Source: Apostichopus japonicus (lineage: Eukaryota; Echinodermata; Holothuroidea; Aspidochirotida; Stichopodidae). From it: a DNA stretch of 64,000 nucleotides. The translations under genes and the position numbers were made by a program. The notes under the pieces are model-generated. The model was not told the origin of the DNA. It made no database searches and was given only the letters and a program-made list of their open reading frames with translations. This document shows positions 11,361 to 23,606 of this stretch, piece after piece (positions within the stretch are counted from its first letter, which is position 1; each line of letters begins with the position of its first letter). The stretch covers positions 15,208,094 to 15,272,093 of the forward strand of contig NC_092563.1 of assembly GCF_037975245.1 (NCBI RefSeq), given 5' to 3'.

Positions 11361-12414
11361 GTTCAGTATTTTGTTCTGCACAGAAGTCGCTTGTAAAATT
11401 GCACAATGCATAAAGACTTACAGTAATGAACACAATTAAAATGTACTGTATATGATATCATTACATACAATATGATTTAGAAAAAAGTGTTTTGTGTTTG
11501 TATACTTGCTATATATTCACAGTATAGCTAACTGTGTAACTTTAATAGTGTAGCTGAATCAATGAGGAAACTACAACAGCTCAGTAAAGGCATTTGATCA
11601 TAAAGCATACATGTATATACTGCTAGAATATTGACCACTAGTCTTTAACAACATAAAACCATTAAAGGGCAAGTTTTGCTGCAGAGAAATGGTTCAAATT
11701 CATATTTGTTCTTCCTAATTGTCACTCACCTGAATACTTGAAAGTTTTACACTTGAAGAGCTCCATACCGAAGGAACAGCTTTTGTGCATTTCTAGGTCA
11801 GTTTCCTAAAATTTTAGCAAAACGACTCTGGCAAATATGACTCACATTATAACACTGAGGTTTCTATTTGCGATTGATGGTCAAACAAAGGCAGCCAGCA
11901 GTTACAGTAGGTTGCAAGATTAACTCACGAAATGAATGTTCAGTAAAAACTTAAAAACTTTTATTGGTTAACATTGAATTCTACAAATATTAACACCCCA
12001 AAAACTTTTCAAATTTTGTTAAAAGACATTTCGATAAAATGAGAGGGGAAAAAGGGCGATTTTACTTTCTTTTCCCTATTTGGCAATATTAAATTTAAAA
12101 TTGCAATTTAAAGCTTAGCCATGAGCTGCTTTGCTAAATAATGAGGTTTCAGTTGCAGGTTCAAAGTGCTAGAAGTTTACCAAAATATCAAATATGAAAG
12201 GGGTGGGGAATTCTCAAAATGTCAATATTTTTCTTTTGGAATGCTTCCCAAACATTTCCACTCGAGCAGGCAGATAAATATGAAACTTGCATCATCTGCA
12301 AATTGAGCCACAAGCCCATTCATGGTCACAGACACGCAGAGTACATTTCCTTCACGACTATTCAATCTTTGTTAAAACAGAGTACAGATACGCCTTCTTT
12401 TCTTTTATTCCATG
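11361..12414. other. non-coding stretch, nothing recognised
   Basis: A+T-rich; no exon similarity on either strand. Confidence 0.5.
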
Positions 12415-12746
12415 GAAAATTTTCAAGTACTTTCTTTTTCACTTCAGACACAACCAGGCCTTACTTTTTAGTTGTCCGAACAGCAAATCAGACTTTAAAA
12501 GTCTGAAAAAACTTATGCAAAATGACGATGACAGACATGTACATTGTGGGAGATATGTGTAGGTTTGGTGAATAGATCACCAGCTTTGGGGATGATACCA
12601 ATTTATCCATTTACCTATTTGGCGGTAGTCAGCTACAATGCGATCTGAATTTGATGTTAGCAGCTATCGCAGTCATCCAAAGCTGATTTGGGTCGTCCCA
12701 ACAGAAATCTGGTCGTCTTCAATGACCAAATGTTAGAAATTTGCCC
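12415..12746 (-). mobile_element. dispersed family G element, minus-strand copy
   Basis: Read on the minus strand it starts GGGCAAATTTCTAA, then ACCAGATTTCTGTT, ACCCAAATCAGCTTTGG, GGTAAATGGATAAATTGG, ATCCCCAAAGCTGGTGAT, ACCAAACCTACACAT and GTAAGGCCTGGTTGT, in the same order as copies at 31018 and 62657. No transposase. The GGCAAA-type start recurs inverted at the far end of other copies, which suggests a MITE. Confidence 0.7.
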
Positions 12747-14149
12747 GGCATTCGCTTTCAATGTTTTGTTCACAAGTGATTTCTTTGCTTTTTATATTTC
12801 AAATGTTATGAACATGATGGATACATTCATGAGTATGTTATAAACCTAAACCATTTATGTAGTATCATAAAAAATGAAAAAAAAAACACTCACTTAGTAC
12901 AACCTGGTACTTTTGATACATATTGGATATATTTTTGTAGTATGTCATTTATCAATTAACAGAAACTGATAACATGTTTTATTGCCCACACACCTTTCAT
13001 GACACAATACAGTTTTTGTTTCCCACATTACTTATTAGTAATTAATCCGGTCCTCCACCCTTATTTCCCAGCTCAACATTACAAAGCTAATTAAAGATAT
13101 ATGCAAAGTTTTCCACTATTGGCAAAAGCAACTAGTTCGTTCCCATTATTAACAACAACGGTCAGAGTATTTACGTACATCTTCATATTCCACTTACTGT
13201 CGCATTCACTCAAGAAGCTATTTCGAAGGACATTCCATACAGTGCTACAGAGTTGTGTGTGAGTTGAGTACATTGCTAGAGAGTATTTACTGCTAAACTA
13301 TAGTAAACAATGCATAAGTACTGTAAATTAACACCTGTTTAAGGAAGTACTGAATGAGAAGCCCGGCTCCTGCTAAACGTTGATCGTTTTGTAAGGGAGA
13401 GCACAATACTATACCATACATAGTCCATATATCAAGAAATTTCATGAACCATTAGATATTGACATTAATGTACTTTAACTCAGAGTCCACTTTGTAGTCA
13501 TGTGTACAGTGTTTGACATTGTAAACAGACCCATAATTTACATTTCTGGTGTTCTCAATCATGTCAAGTGATTCTGTTATCATATTGAGACCTGGTATTT
13601 ATTGCAAAATTGTCATGTACTGTAGGCATTCCATGTCAAATACATAATTTGCCATGATTCGACTGCATGACCTTGTAAGTTTATAGTTGGTAAATGATGA
13701 AGAATTAATGATGTTTACATTTTTTTATCATTCTAAGACCTGGTATTTATTGCAAATTTTTTATGAACACTTACAGTAGGCATTCCATGTTAAACACATG
13801 GTTTGATTGTTATTATTTCCTTATTAAAGATACAAGATTAAAAAATATTTTAATTTACATATATTGTTGTTTCATTTTCATTACAAGAAGTAAAGCAAAA
13901 ATTCTGTCTTGGACTTGACTTGACTTCTGAATCCGGCTGATAGAAAGCAATTAAACATTCATTCATTCATACTTAGTAAAGATTCCTAAATCCTATTGGT
14001 CCATTCAGGTCAGCTGACCATGGTTAATCCTGTGAGTAACGCACGGTAAAATTACGGGGCATCACTTTAATAAACCTTTGGTTATATGTAACCAAAAATG
14101 TTTTGTTTTATGATTTTTCCCCCACACAATTGGTAGTGTATGAATGAAC
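12747..14149. other. non-coding stretch with a diverged 63-bp duplication
   Basis: GACCTGGTATTTATTGCAAA followed by GTAGGCATTCCATGT occurs at 13588-13650 and 13737-13800, a repeat about 150 bp apart. At 14077-14096 TTTGGTTA-TATG-TAACCAAA forms a perfect 8-bp hairpin. A fragment of the foldback arm (CCTGTGAGTAACGCACG) lies at about 14029-14045. No gene is seen. Confidence 0.5.
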
Positions 14150-14315
14150 GGGGTTAATCAACGGTCTAGCGTGCGTTACTCACATGATTAATGCACTCCG
14201 GGTGTTAATGCTATCGCTGGATGCACTTGGGCTCCGCCCTCGTGCATCGCTTGCATTATCCCGCGATCGTGCATTAATCCTGTGAGTAACGCACGCTAGA
14301 CCGTTGATTAACCCC
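14150..14315. mobile_element. foldback (hairpin) element with 46-bp inverted arms
   Basis: The left arm (14150-14195) begins GGGGTTAATCAACGGTCTAG. The right arm (14270-14315) is its reverse complement with one mismatch. The 74-base centre holds GGATGCACTTGGGC...GTGCATC, itself able to pair. Near-perfect arms suggest a recent non-autonomous foldback or MITE. No clear target duplication is visible. Confidence 0.7.
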
Positions 14316-14604
14316 TTATTAACCGGACTCCCCTATAGGGGAAGAGGGGTGGGGGGATGAGGGATCTGCATACACATCAATCATGACTCTCAACAAAGAG
14401 CTGCAGAGGGTATATAGTTACCCTGCCAAACTATACAGTGCAAGGCATTACCACACATCCATGTGACTATATCGTGAACATCACACCTACTGCGGATTCC
14501 TAAACGCCTTTCACATGGATAAGGAAGCTCTGGTCTGCTGATAAAGTGAACAGACAAATGTTCAGGGTCTCCGCTTGTGCTCTCTATTTCTAATATTGAG
14601 CCTG

Positions 14605-14935
14605 AGGAAAAGGAAAGTTGACTATCGTTTGTTTCCCCAGGAAGGAATTAAGGATGATCTCAAAACAATTTTGCAAGGGCGAAATCCCCCAACGTAAGGA
14701 ACTTTAATATGGATCGGCTAAAGTCGATCGTGTTTGGGGACAATTCTGATACAATTTTTATTTCACAGGAAAAGGAAAGTTGACTATCATTTGTTCCCCC
14801 AGGAAAGCATTTAGGATGATCTCAACAATTTTTTGCAAGGACGAGATTCCCCAACGTAAGGATTTTTAATATGGATCGACTAAAAGTTTTTCGTGTTTGG
14901 AGACATTTCTGATACAATTTTTATTTCACAGGAAA
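14605..14935 (+). repeat. 163-bp tandem duplication, two copies plus the start of a third
   Basis: AGGAAAAGGAAAGTTGACTA recurs at 14605 and 14767, and AGGAAAAGGAAAG at 14930. Blocks GATGATCTCAA, CCCCAACGTAAGGA and CTGATACAATTTTTATTTCA repeat in order. Each unit ends TTTTTATTTCACAG, which resembles a splice acceptor, but no coding frame is conserved. Confidence 0.85.
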
Positions 14936-16743
14936 AGGAAAGAGTTCAATTGCAAATCTCAAAAGCTCTGGTGCACCCTGATCACCTTCAAACTTAAAAA
15001 AAGATTTCACAGGAAGAGAATACTCCTTTATACCTAAATCTTTTATGGATATCTGTTTTCTTTCATGCATATGTGCCCTTCTAAAAGCGAGTTTGCATAC
15101 TTCCATAATGCATTATATCACCATCACAACAGCTCTGTCAAATTGTTGAAATATATCACTTCTGTTTAAGAAATATATGCAGGCAGCTTTAGAACAAAAG
15201 TGTATGGACCTTTCAAACGTCAGCACTTGTCTCTGTTTTCCCTGACTTATTAACTTATGCATTATAGAGCTTTCCACAGGTCTCAAAATCCATGCATAAA
15301 AAGCAGCCACAAATCAAATTCTCAAAGCAAAACATATGTCAGGGCATTAACCTTTCAAGAAAGGAACAATGATTTCAAGAGTCCTGTCTGAGTATGCGAA
15401 TATTAAAATCCTTCAACTACTAAAGATGTTAGTCCATGACTTTCAGACTCACCCAAAATGTGGTTAATTAACAGATCACACACACACAACAGATATTGGT
15501 AAAAGCACATAGACAAGCTTAATGTTTTTCGCTAAGACTCTAACAGGCAGACAGACAGACAAAAAAAAACCCCAGATAAGACAGACAGAGAAAATGACCC
15601 TAAGTGTATTTTATATGGCAAAGATATTGATTTCACAAATTGTGTTGATATGTTGTGAATGCTACTGACAACAGTAGAGTAAATGCTGTCATAATGGCAA
15701 TTTCAGATATACATTAAAACATTTTTTTTTATTTGTTGATAATATTTCAACATTTATCCATAGAGGAAAATAGGATTTCTACAAGACAGTTGTGTTTAGA
15801 TGAAATTCTAAGTACATGGACACTTTACAGCTAAAGTAAACATTCCAAACGTAACCTCACCAAGAAGAAGATATAAGAGAAGTACAGTACAGCTTTTGAA
15901 GAACATTTTGCTGCCAAGATGATATATCATACAACAGCAATTGTGATCTACACCCTGGAGTATGGGAGGTTTCAACCAGTCAAAATACTGTAGGTAACAT
16001 TACAATCAAACCACCTCAAGATAGGGAGCAGAATTGTAGAAGGAATTTTGAACCAACAGTGCAGAATAGTTTCCTCTATTTGTTGAGTGTTACAGGTATA
16101 TTGTTTTACTGCCGTAATATTCCTAAAGGCATTTTGGCAGACACTGCTGGATAGATGCAAACAACTCGGTTCAAACTAAATGTTGTGGGGGAAAAAAATG
16201 GTTACTTCAAGTGAGAGGAGAAAGGGGGCAGGAATGAAGGTAAGGATTACTGGACTGAGATTGTCATTGTTTAGCAAGTCTTCAAAAATTATAGAATATG
16301 CTTCAAATAAAAATACTGATTTTATACAGAAAGGTGTCCTGAGCAATAATCTGGGTCATCATTGTGGATCAATGCTGTTATCTGCTATTTCATAATTTTT
16401 CTTGGACCATTGTGGCTTGTCAACAGCTGTGTACAGTTAATGTATAATCCTAATGGAAGTGAACTTATCTTACCTGACCATCGTTTAGCAATATGCCTTG
16501 TGACCATTGACCAACTTTTCAGTTATGATCATTTCAAATTTGAATGCATTGTTAAAACCATTATGACGAACAAGTCCTATACATATCCACTATGTAGCAT
16601 AGACAATACAATGAATACACAATTCAGTATTTTATAATCATTCTAAATTTCTAACTGTACCACCATGACTCATGAAATTTTGAGTTTAATTAATCTGATT
16701 TCCTGGGAAATGCTCTTGATGACTTAAGCTCACCTTAAAATCC
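14936..16743. other. no gene recognised; two stacked minus-strand frames
   Basis: Minus-strand frames at 15310-15113 and 15106-14921 are in the same phase and separated only by a stop and two codons. This could be a decayed coding fragment, but neither part resembles a family I know. The rest is A+T-rich with a short GACA-rich tract (15548-15590). Confidence 0.35.
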
Positions 16744-16751
16744 TCAAAGTA

Positions 16752-17213
16752 TAAGGTGACCAGAAGTCCCTGATTTTCTGGGACAGTCCCCGATTACAGT
16801 TTGCTGTCCCCGATGAACAAGTGTCCCCGAAAATGTCCCCGATTCGCAAAATGTTCAGGAATTTCGAAAATATCCCACAAAAGACCCACATTATTAGTAA
16901 AAAAATTGTAAAAACAAAATTTAGTGAAGTGTGCAGTCGCAGAACAAACTAACCAGTATTTCAGTTGGGCCAGTGTAAAGTGGAATATGCTAGATCGATC
17001 TAGCCCAGCACTCAAGATTTCGTAAAGTAAGTAAATTTCATATAAGAAAATGCTACTTTTTTGAATATAAAATTGATTTAAAAAGTGCATAAAAGTATCA
17101 CCATTTCACATCTAAGCACCTTAGGCATTTGAAAATTTTCCACCCCCTCCCCTTAGACCCCTCTCCCATATCAGTCACACAATAAATGTCCCTGATTCCA
17201 GTCAGGCACCTTA
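16752..17213. mobile_element. hAT-like non-autonomous transposon (462 bp)
   Basis: It is bounded by a perfect 8-bp target duplication TCAAAGTA (16744-16751 and 17214-17221). The termini TAAGGTGACC and GGCACCTTA are inverted. The left subterminal region carries repeated TCCCCGA motifs. 8-bp duplications are typical of the hAT superfamily. There is no transposase, so it is non-autonomous. Confidence 0.85.
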
Positions 17214-17221
17214 TCAAAGTA

Positions 17222-20157
17222 TAAAAAATCTTCAAATCCTAGCGGTGATTGTTGGAGATCCAATAATCTAACTGTAAGCTGCAATGTATTCCATACAGAC
17301 CTCACAACATTTCTCAACAGAGATATCAAGCTAACAAATAGCAAAATGTACATATTCTTGTAGTGATTTAATTCGCTAACAACATTTATGATGAAAGTGA
17401 TGGTTCAAATAGGAACATTCTAAACAACAGTATGTGTTGCATTTTAACTACCAGTACTTTAACATTACGTCTTACCGTATTTAATAAAGTGGTGTTTGTA
17501 CAAAATGGCTATCACTGGTCGGTACAAGATTTCACCTTGTCATATATTTTACAATCTTGAAAGACTCACGGTAGGAAGCTCGCATGATGCTGTTTTAACA
17601 GACTATGATGTACAGTATTTGAAAAATCATTTTTGGACCGTCTACAGTATGTTTGCAATTTATATATGGGAAGCCAGCATCTATGATACTGACTGAAATT
17701 TGAAATCACAACAATGTTTCGTTCTCTGACATTTTGGAGGGAGAACAATGTGCATTCGTACCACAGTGGTTCGTTTCATGGACCTTTTGAACACTTTTTC
17801 AACATTCGTCTGTTCACTTCTCACAGCCGAAGGCAGTACATCATTCTTGACATTTTTAATCAAACCTTGCAGCAAAAGAAATTATACTGTAACACCGGAA
17901 ATGGGACCAGTGGATAGAGAAATAGAGGCAAACATAACTTAATAGGAGAGAATATGTCTGTACAGTATAACAACAGCAGAGTTGATGAAAGCCAAAAACA
18001 AGTTTGTCAGCTTGGTCTCCAGCCATTGATGTGTAGATACCATGGAAACAGGTCTTTCCGATCATATAAAATGGGTTCAAATTGAAAAAACAACTGTTTT
18101 AAGTCATAGTGTTTTTCCAATTTAGTACATGTTTTGTCTTGACACTATTGGGAATAACGACACACTGTACTTGGTTATATTATTTGCACAGAGGCAATGA
18201 TAGGGAAGTCCAACTCTACAGTATCTGAACATTAAACACCATCCTCATCTAGATGGTTTGTTAAGTTAATTCCTGTTTTTCTAATCAAGATTTGATGTCA
18301 TTTTGTTGTTGTTCCTTAGCTTACATATTAGTGTCTTTATTCACATCTTAAAAATAAATCGTATGTATTTATTTGTTCTATTCATAAGCCACTATACTAC
18401 ATGATTTAGTTATACACAAGCCAATTAAGGGGTTAACGTACTCCTTCTTATAGAAGCGCTCAAACCCTGCCCAAACCATGCACGTTTATTAGGGTTACTG
18501 TTCGCAAACCAGGTACATGTATTATGCTGCAGTGCAGGCTAGTTGCCAAACTGATGAGAAGTGTTTTAGTATGTATTTTTTTCTCCATCCCCAGGGACCA
18601 AAATTAGACTAGCGCTCTGGCGCAAAAATGCCAGTAACCGCTCTCACTGCGCCAAACAAGGGGAAAAGCTGGGATTTTGTCTGGAGATTAAATACTGTAG
18701 TGCTAGATGGGTGTACCATTTTGGCACTCTCAAACATAGTTTGAATAAACTTTGCACTGTACGTAAAGTCAGTTTGGAATATTGCACGAAAAGATTACAC
18801 TAGGGCATGAGCTTCTATCAGAATGATAAGGTACTATAATGTAATTGTCTGTTCATGTGCAGTTAGGCGGGTATTAAGATCCATATTTTCATGGTCGGGT
18901 ACAGGTAAGCATGACTTTTTGAGTTGGGCTAACATGTTTTGGCTCTGTTCCATCCCTGGGATGCAAGTTAAAATTTCTAACACTGACAGTTTAGTATTTC
19001 CATGCAATGTAGGCCTAGGCTAGGTCTCTTGATTAAATTCCCTATTAGCTTAGGCCAACACTATTCCTGTACCATTTGTATTTATGCTAATATAATAAAT
19101 CAGCGCCTGTAATTCTATTTTCATCTAGCATCTTCGAGCCTGTAATTCTGCAATATGTAATATGAGCCCCAAACTAGGCTATATATGCTAGTTCAGTAGT
19201 TGTTGCATAGCCTAGGTCTAATGCATACAGTATCCAAATAATAAACGTATACAACTTACCTAGGCCTTGTGCTTACTACACAAGCTACTATCTTATCCTT
19301 ACTTTTCCTTAAATAAACTACTGGCTAGGCTACTTACGTCACTTGTATTATGGTCGACATCAATGGCCTAGCCTAACTGAAGCCAAGGCCTAAGCTACAG
19401 TAAATTACTTTGAATAGCTTTGTACTAGGTTCTTAATTAAAGTGATACCTATCGTGTGGCCCATGAACCCATCTCAAGTATGCTTGGATAAGTCTAAAAT
19501 AAGTGGTATTTAAGGCTTCAACTTTTCAATCTTCACTATGTTTCCGCAAGAGCAACTTAAAATAAATATGTAACTTATTACCGCTGACGTTAGTAAACAA
19601 ACCTTCAGTTACATGTATTTGACCTTCCGTAACATTGTCTGCAGAAGTAACGTTTGGACAATCATTTAATTCATAACAGTACAACTTTGCCTTATACTAG
19701 CCCTGATGTGATTTCAATGCGCTCATTCGTGATAGTCGTACTGTTGTTACAGTTATATGGCTTACCACAAAAGGACTTGAACGATGAGCAAAATGCCTCC
19801 TAATCTTCTTAAGTAAAGTCACAATGACAAGGTGTTTTTGTTTACAATAGCACTTTAACAACGTGATTTCAGTGGTTGCCTTGTTGTTTATTGCAAAATT
19901 CGCCGTTCCCCGTACTCCTCAGATGCGGTAGTCTCATGCTGCTGACTGCATGTTGCGTATAACAGGAAGAGACGAGACGATATCACAAGTACTTCCGTCT
20001 TGGGTCATACCATTTTTGACGAAGGATGTAATTTTATAAACCAACTTTTTTCGATTACAATTTTGTGGTTTTTAATGACAGAAGATTTGTGAATGTATTT
20101 TATATGAATTAAATTTTTCAAAACAAATCAAGTTAGTGATAATTTTAAAGATATCAT
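17222..20157. other. non-coding stretch, no gene recognised
   Basis: It includes a probable transposon scrap with GCGCTCTGGCGCAAAAATGC (18612-18660), a cluster of TAGGCC/CTAGGC motifs at 19010-19400, and a locally G+C-richer patch at 19890-20010 that could be regulatory. No exon is supported. Confidence 0.45.
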
Positions 20158-20246
20158 GTATGAGAAAAGCGGAAAGGAACGTTATTGTAGGTCTGGTCTA
20201 TACCAAGTTCTAGAGTAAACAACGGGACAGCGCTGTTTGTAAACGT
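20158..20246 (+). repeat. 89-bp inverted repeat, left arm
   Basis: It starts GTATGAGAAAAGCGGAAAGG and ends GCGCTGTTTGTAAACGT. It is matched in inverse orientation at 23607-23695 with a single difference. It is immediately followed by the (ATT)n tract. Confidence 0.95.
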
Positions 20247-20267
20247 TGTCATACTAATTACTGAACT

Positions 20268-20364
<97 letters not shown>

Positions 20365-20392
20365 CATCATCATCATCATCATCATTGTTATA

Positions 20393-20433
<41 letters not shown>

Positions 20434-20434
20434 T
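20268..20434 (+). repeat. (TTA)n microsatellite with internal (TCA)n block
   Basis: A long run of TTA triplets is interrupted by about seven TCA units near 20364-20384 and then resumes. The long Ile-rich frame across it is low-complexity, not a gene. Confidence 0.98.
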
Positions 20435-21464
20435 ATGCGGGAGTGTATAGTGTACTCGTAATGTTCAATTCTGTAAACCTGCAAAAAGATACATTAACAT
20501 TTCAACGTTCTGCAACACATCCATGGATTTCTTGCATTTAAATGGGTAATTATCATTGACGTGCTGAATGACAACTCTCTTATTCAATTTCAATCATTTT
20601 AACATATTGCCGAAATTGATAACTGAGATGTCTATAGTAGATTTCACCATTACGAACATGTTTCAAAATATTCAATTATTTAATTTCATCACGTTGAGAC
20701 AAAATGTTACAATGATCAAATAAACAATAAAGTCATTAATTTTCTGCAAAGTGTTAAATGCTATTTTTTTCCCGAATGAGCAAGAAAACGAATATTATGG
20801 TTTTGTTGAAGGAAATAGAGGGGGGGGGGTGTGGTGAGAACCAAAGTACGTGTTAATTTGTCAACTTTAGTTACTGTCATTTTTTATTGTAATGTTGTAA
20901 CAACAGGGCATTTTTTCTTTCTTTCACAATTTTACACTTTCACCAAAGGCCTGGGCAACTTGATATGAAATAATAGTAAAATGGGCAAATTTCGCATACA
21001 AAAATGAGAAAAATAGTACCTTTGATTATTAGAAAGAGGCAATGCCTGTAATTTATCATAAAAAAGGTGTGCTACCTGGCTCCGCCGTCCCTGTATCACC
21101 GGAGATACACCAAGATAGTACATGATGATATCATACCGGTGCCTTGAGAAATACTTCATAACTGAGGTCGTTAGCTTCCGCTCTCTTCCTCTCTTTACAT
21201 CATAACTTTCTTATTTGAGCTTCTTTTTTCTTCTTCTTTTTTTTGCCAAACTTATATAAAGAAATATATATGACACATTATTACTGTTTCTTATTTGAGT
21301 ATTTCCACCAAAACAATATATCAATCACCCAGGAAAGAACCTGGGCACGAAAAATTCAAACAACGAACCGACTGATCCGCTCTCAACCCCAGTCCCCTTG
21401 CATCGATACTGTCACTGTGTGATTAATTATAGCCAGGAGTGTATCACGATTCCCCTACAAAGGG
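20435..21464. other. non-coding stretch between inverted arms
   Basis: A+T-rich with a G9 run at 20821. A stable small hairpin CCCAGG-AAAGAA-CCTGGG lies at about 21329. No exon is seen. Confidence 0.45.
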
Positions 21465-21511
21465 GAACATATGATGCTACATATGATCTTAGCCAAAAGG
21501 CTGAGAAGCAT
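21465..21511 (-). pseudogene. U2 snRNA-like 5' fragment
   Basis: The minus strand reads ATGCTTCTCAGCCTTTTGGC then TAAGATCATATGTAGCATC, closely following the invariant 5' end of U2 snRNA (CTTCTCGGCCTTTTGGCTAA, then the branch-site pairing region). The GTAGTA that pairs with intron branch sites is GTAGCA here, and no U2 stem IIb or Sm site follows, so I call it a pseudogene or an snRNA-derived repeat, not a working gene. Confidence 0.6.
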
Positions 21512-21815
21512 GTAGAGATGACTGTTCAGAATACTCAAATCGAGAAGAGACATCGGTACTATTAGTTACACACTTTACTGGTATACGTATACACAACACG
21601 GTTTGCCGCAAATATCTAACATACTTTGCGCTGATAAGTTCATCACAGACTAAGCATTACAACATTCTACCGTTTGTGATTGTGATTGTCTTTACCCTCG
21701 GGAGGCGTTCCGATGATTGGACATCAAAGCGTGATATCCAATTTCAAACTAGAAGAGAGAAAACATAAGGTTAAACAATAAATGGAGATGATGGCGGTGA
21801 TCTACATCGTTATAT

Positions 21816-21852
21816 CAGGGAGCTGCTACTCTTAGAGTATAGCAGCTCCCTG
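21816..21852. other. perfect-stem hairpin
   Basis: CAGGGAGCTGCT on the left and AGCAGCTCCCTG on the right are exact reverse complements. Inside them ACTC and GAGT pair around a TTA loop with a 2-base bulge. It could be a small RNA hairpin, a cruciform or a MITE remnant. Confidence 0.6.
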
Positions 21853-22179
21853 GTTTATATTATGTCTGAAATCAGCTCAGCGGTTTGTGCATTGAACCGT
21901 CACGGTATGGTTTTAACGTGCTGCAGAAACCGTGTCGAGCAGAGGAGCGATGGAGAAGGGAGATTTGGTGGATTGGTAAAAAAAATCATAGAATAATTCT
22001 TTTCTGTCTTCTAAATAGAAAATAAACCTAAAACGAAGAAAGCAAGACATCAGGCTCCATATCCAATGCAAATACGACATTTGTTTCAACAGATATACCA
22101 ACTTTACAGGAAGCTTTATCTAATTAGCATATCGGACTCGGGATGAAAGATTTTGCATTGTCGTGCAGCACATGACTAG

Positions 22180-22390
22180 CCGTTGTCGGACAGAGATATC
22201 ACAATGCCCCCAAATCCAACCTGGATTACGAGTCATGGACTGAACCGACGGTGGCAATTAACTTAGGAGCCCGGCCCAAAGTGAGTGTCTGCGAGTGTAG
22301 CGAGATAGGATCGTGCCTAGTAAGGCTCCAGGCACAAGGCTTGGCTCCCTCTCAACCCCTGGCGTTACGTCGCTCGTCAAGATGTTATAC
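22180..22390. other. unexplained G+C-richer segment
   Basis: It is clearly less A+T-rich than its surroundings, with several self-complementary words (GCCTAGTAAGGC, CCAGGCACAAGGCTTGG). I recognise neither an RNA gene nor an exon. Confidence 0.3.
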
Positions 22391-22589
22391 ATAATTACAT
22401 TTCATGGGCTTACTTTAATGGATCACGGCTACCATTGCATATGACAGGGGCATGAACCGGTTTGGAAAGCGTTACTTGACCGGAAGAGTGGTTTAGTTCT
22501 TCCCGACTGCATGTACCTGCAATCTTCGACTGAACGTTCTACCCGACAGAACGATTAATTCCGACTGACGGTGGAGGCGGGGAATGGGA

Positions 22590-23149
22590 CAGTGGCGTCG
22601 CCAAGGGACGGCCTGGGGCACGTGCCCTCCCAAAAAAATCGTGCCCCACCAGGTGCCCTCAGATACGATTGGTAGTGTTAAGAAAATACTCAAACAAAAA
22701 GTTTTTTACAAAGGACGAAACGTATTATGTTCATCAGTAAAACTTCTTTCCAGCGACCATCACAATAACCAGTCGTTTTCTCACTAACAAGGTCACAGAG
22801 GCCCCGGTGTGAAACTTCACTACCCTGCATGAATTTAAATTCATATTTTCAACACTCTTATATAAAAACATTATCAAAGCAAAAGGATTATTTTCAATTT
22901 TTTGTATAACTTTCTTATCCCCCTCAATTAAAAACATAAATAACAGACAGACTAAGGCCGAAATTTTTTCAACATAAAGTTACTTCAAGTTGCAAAATAC
23001 AGCACCAGATTGCATGTAAGGACCCTTAATTAATCAAAAATCACCCCTCCGCTTAGATTCCTCCCCCAGGACAGCATTAACAAATAAACATTGTGCCCCC
23101 CTAATTCAGTGTTGTAACCCCCAGATTGAATTGTCTGGCAACGACACTG
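22590..23149. mobile_element. hAT-like non-autonomous transposon (560 bp)
   Basis: The termini CAGTGGCGTCGCCA and TGGCAACGACACTG are inverted with two mismatches. Flanks GAATGGGA (22582-22589) and GAAGGGGA (23150-23157) agree at 7 of 8 positions, consistent with an aged 8-bp target duplication. No transposase frame. Confidence 0.7.
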
Positions 23150-23606
23150 GAAGGGGAGTAGTATTTCTCCGGCCTTCCACCTTCGCATACCCCACTGTAT
23201 ATTGACCCATATATGATTGGTTGGGCCCATCCGTAACGTATGATACGGTTGGTCAAATGGTTGTACTTTTCGGTGCCAAAATTCAGAAAGGAAATTTCTT
23301 CCTGACTTTGGGATGTATCTGTTGGGTTATTGGACTTGGTCAGCTCTGAGAACAATCCATTATCCTCATATTACCGAAATTACTAATATTTCCTTAGTAT
23401 ATGAGTGGGGGATAAAGTGGGAGCGGAGATCGAAGTGGGATAAATTCAAAGTATCTATGAGAAGAGAGAAGTTTGTTTTCTTTTTCGTTTCCTATCTTAC
23501 ACTCATCTTTCGAGATCCGGCTTTATGAATCACAAATGATTTCAAGTTGGTTAGCATCATGTTTGATCTCTAAAGTAAGGCAAAATATGTCAGCAAAAAC
23601 ATTTAC

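Noticed and set aside
20254-20484. Poly-isoleucine frame
   Set aside because: Pure product of the (TTA)n microsatellite.
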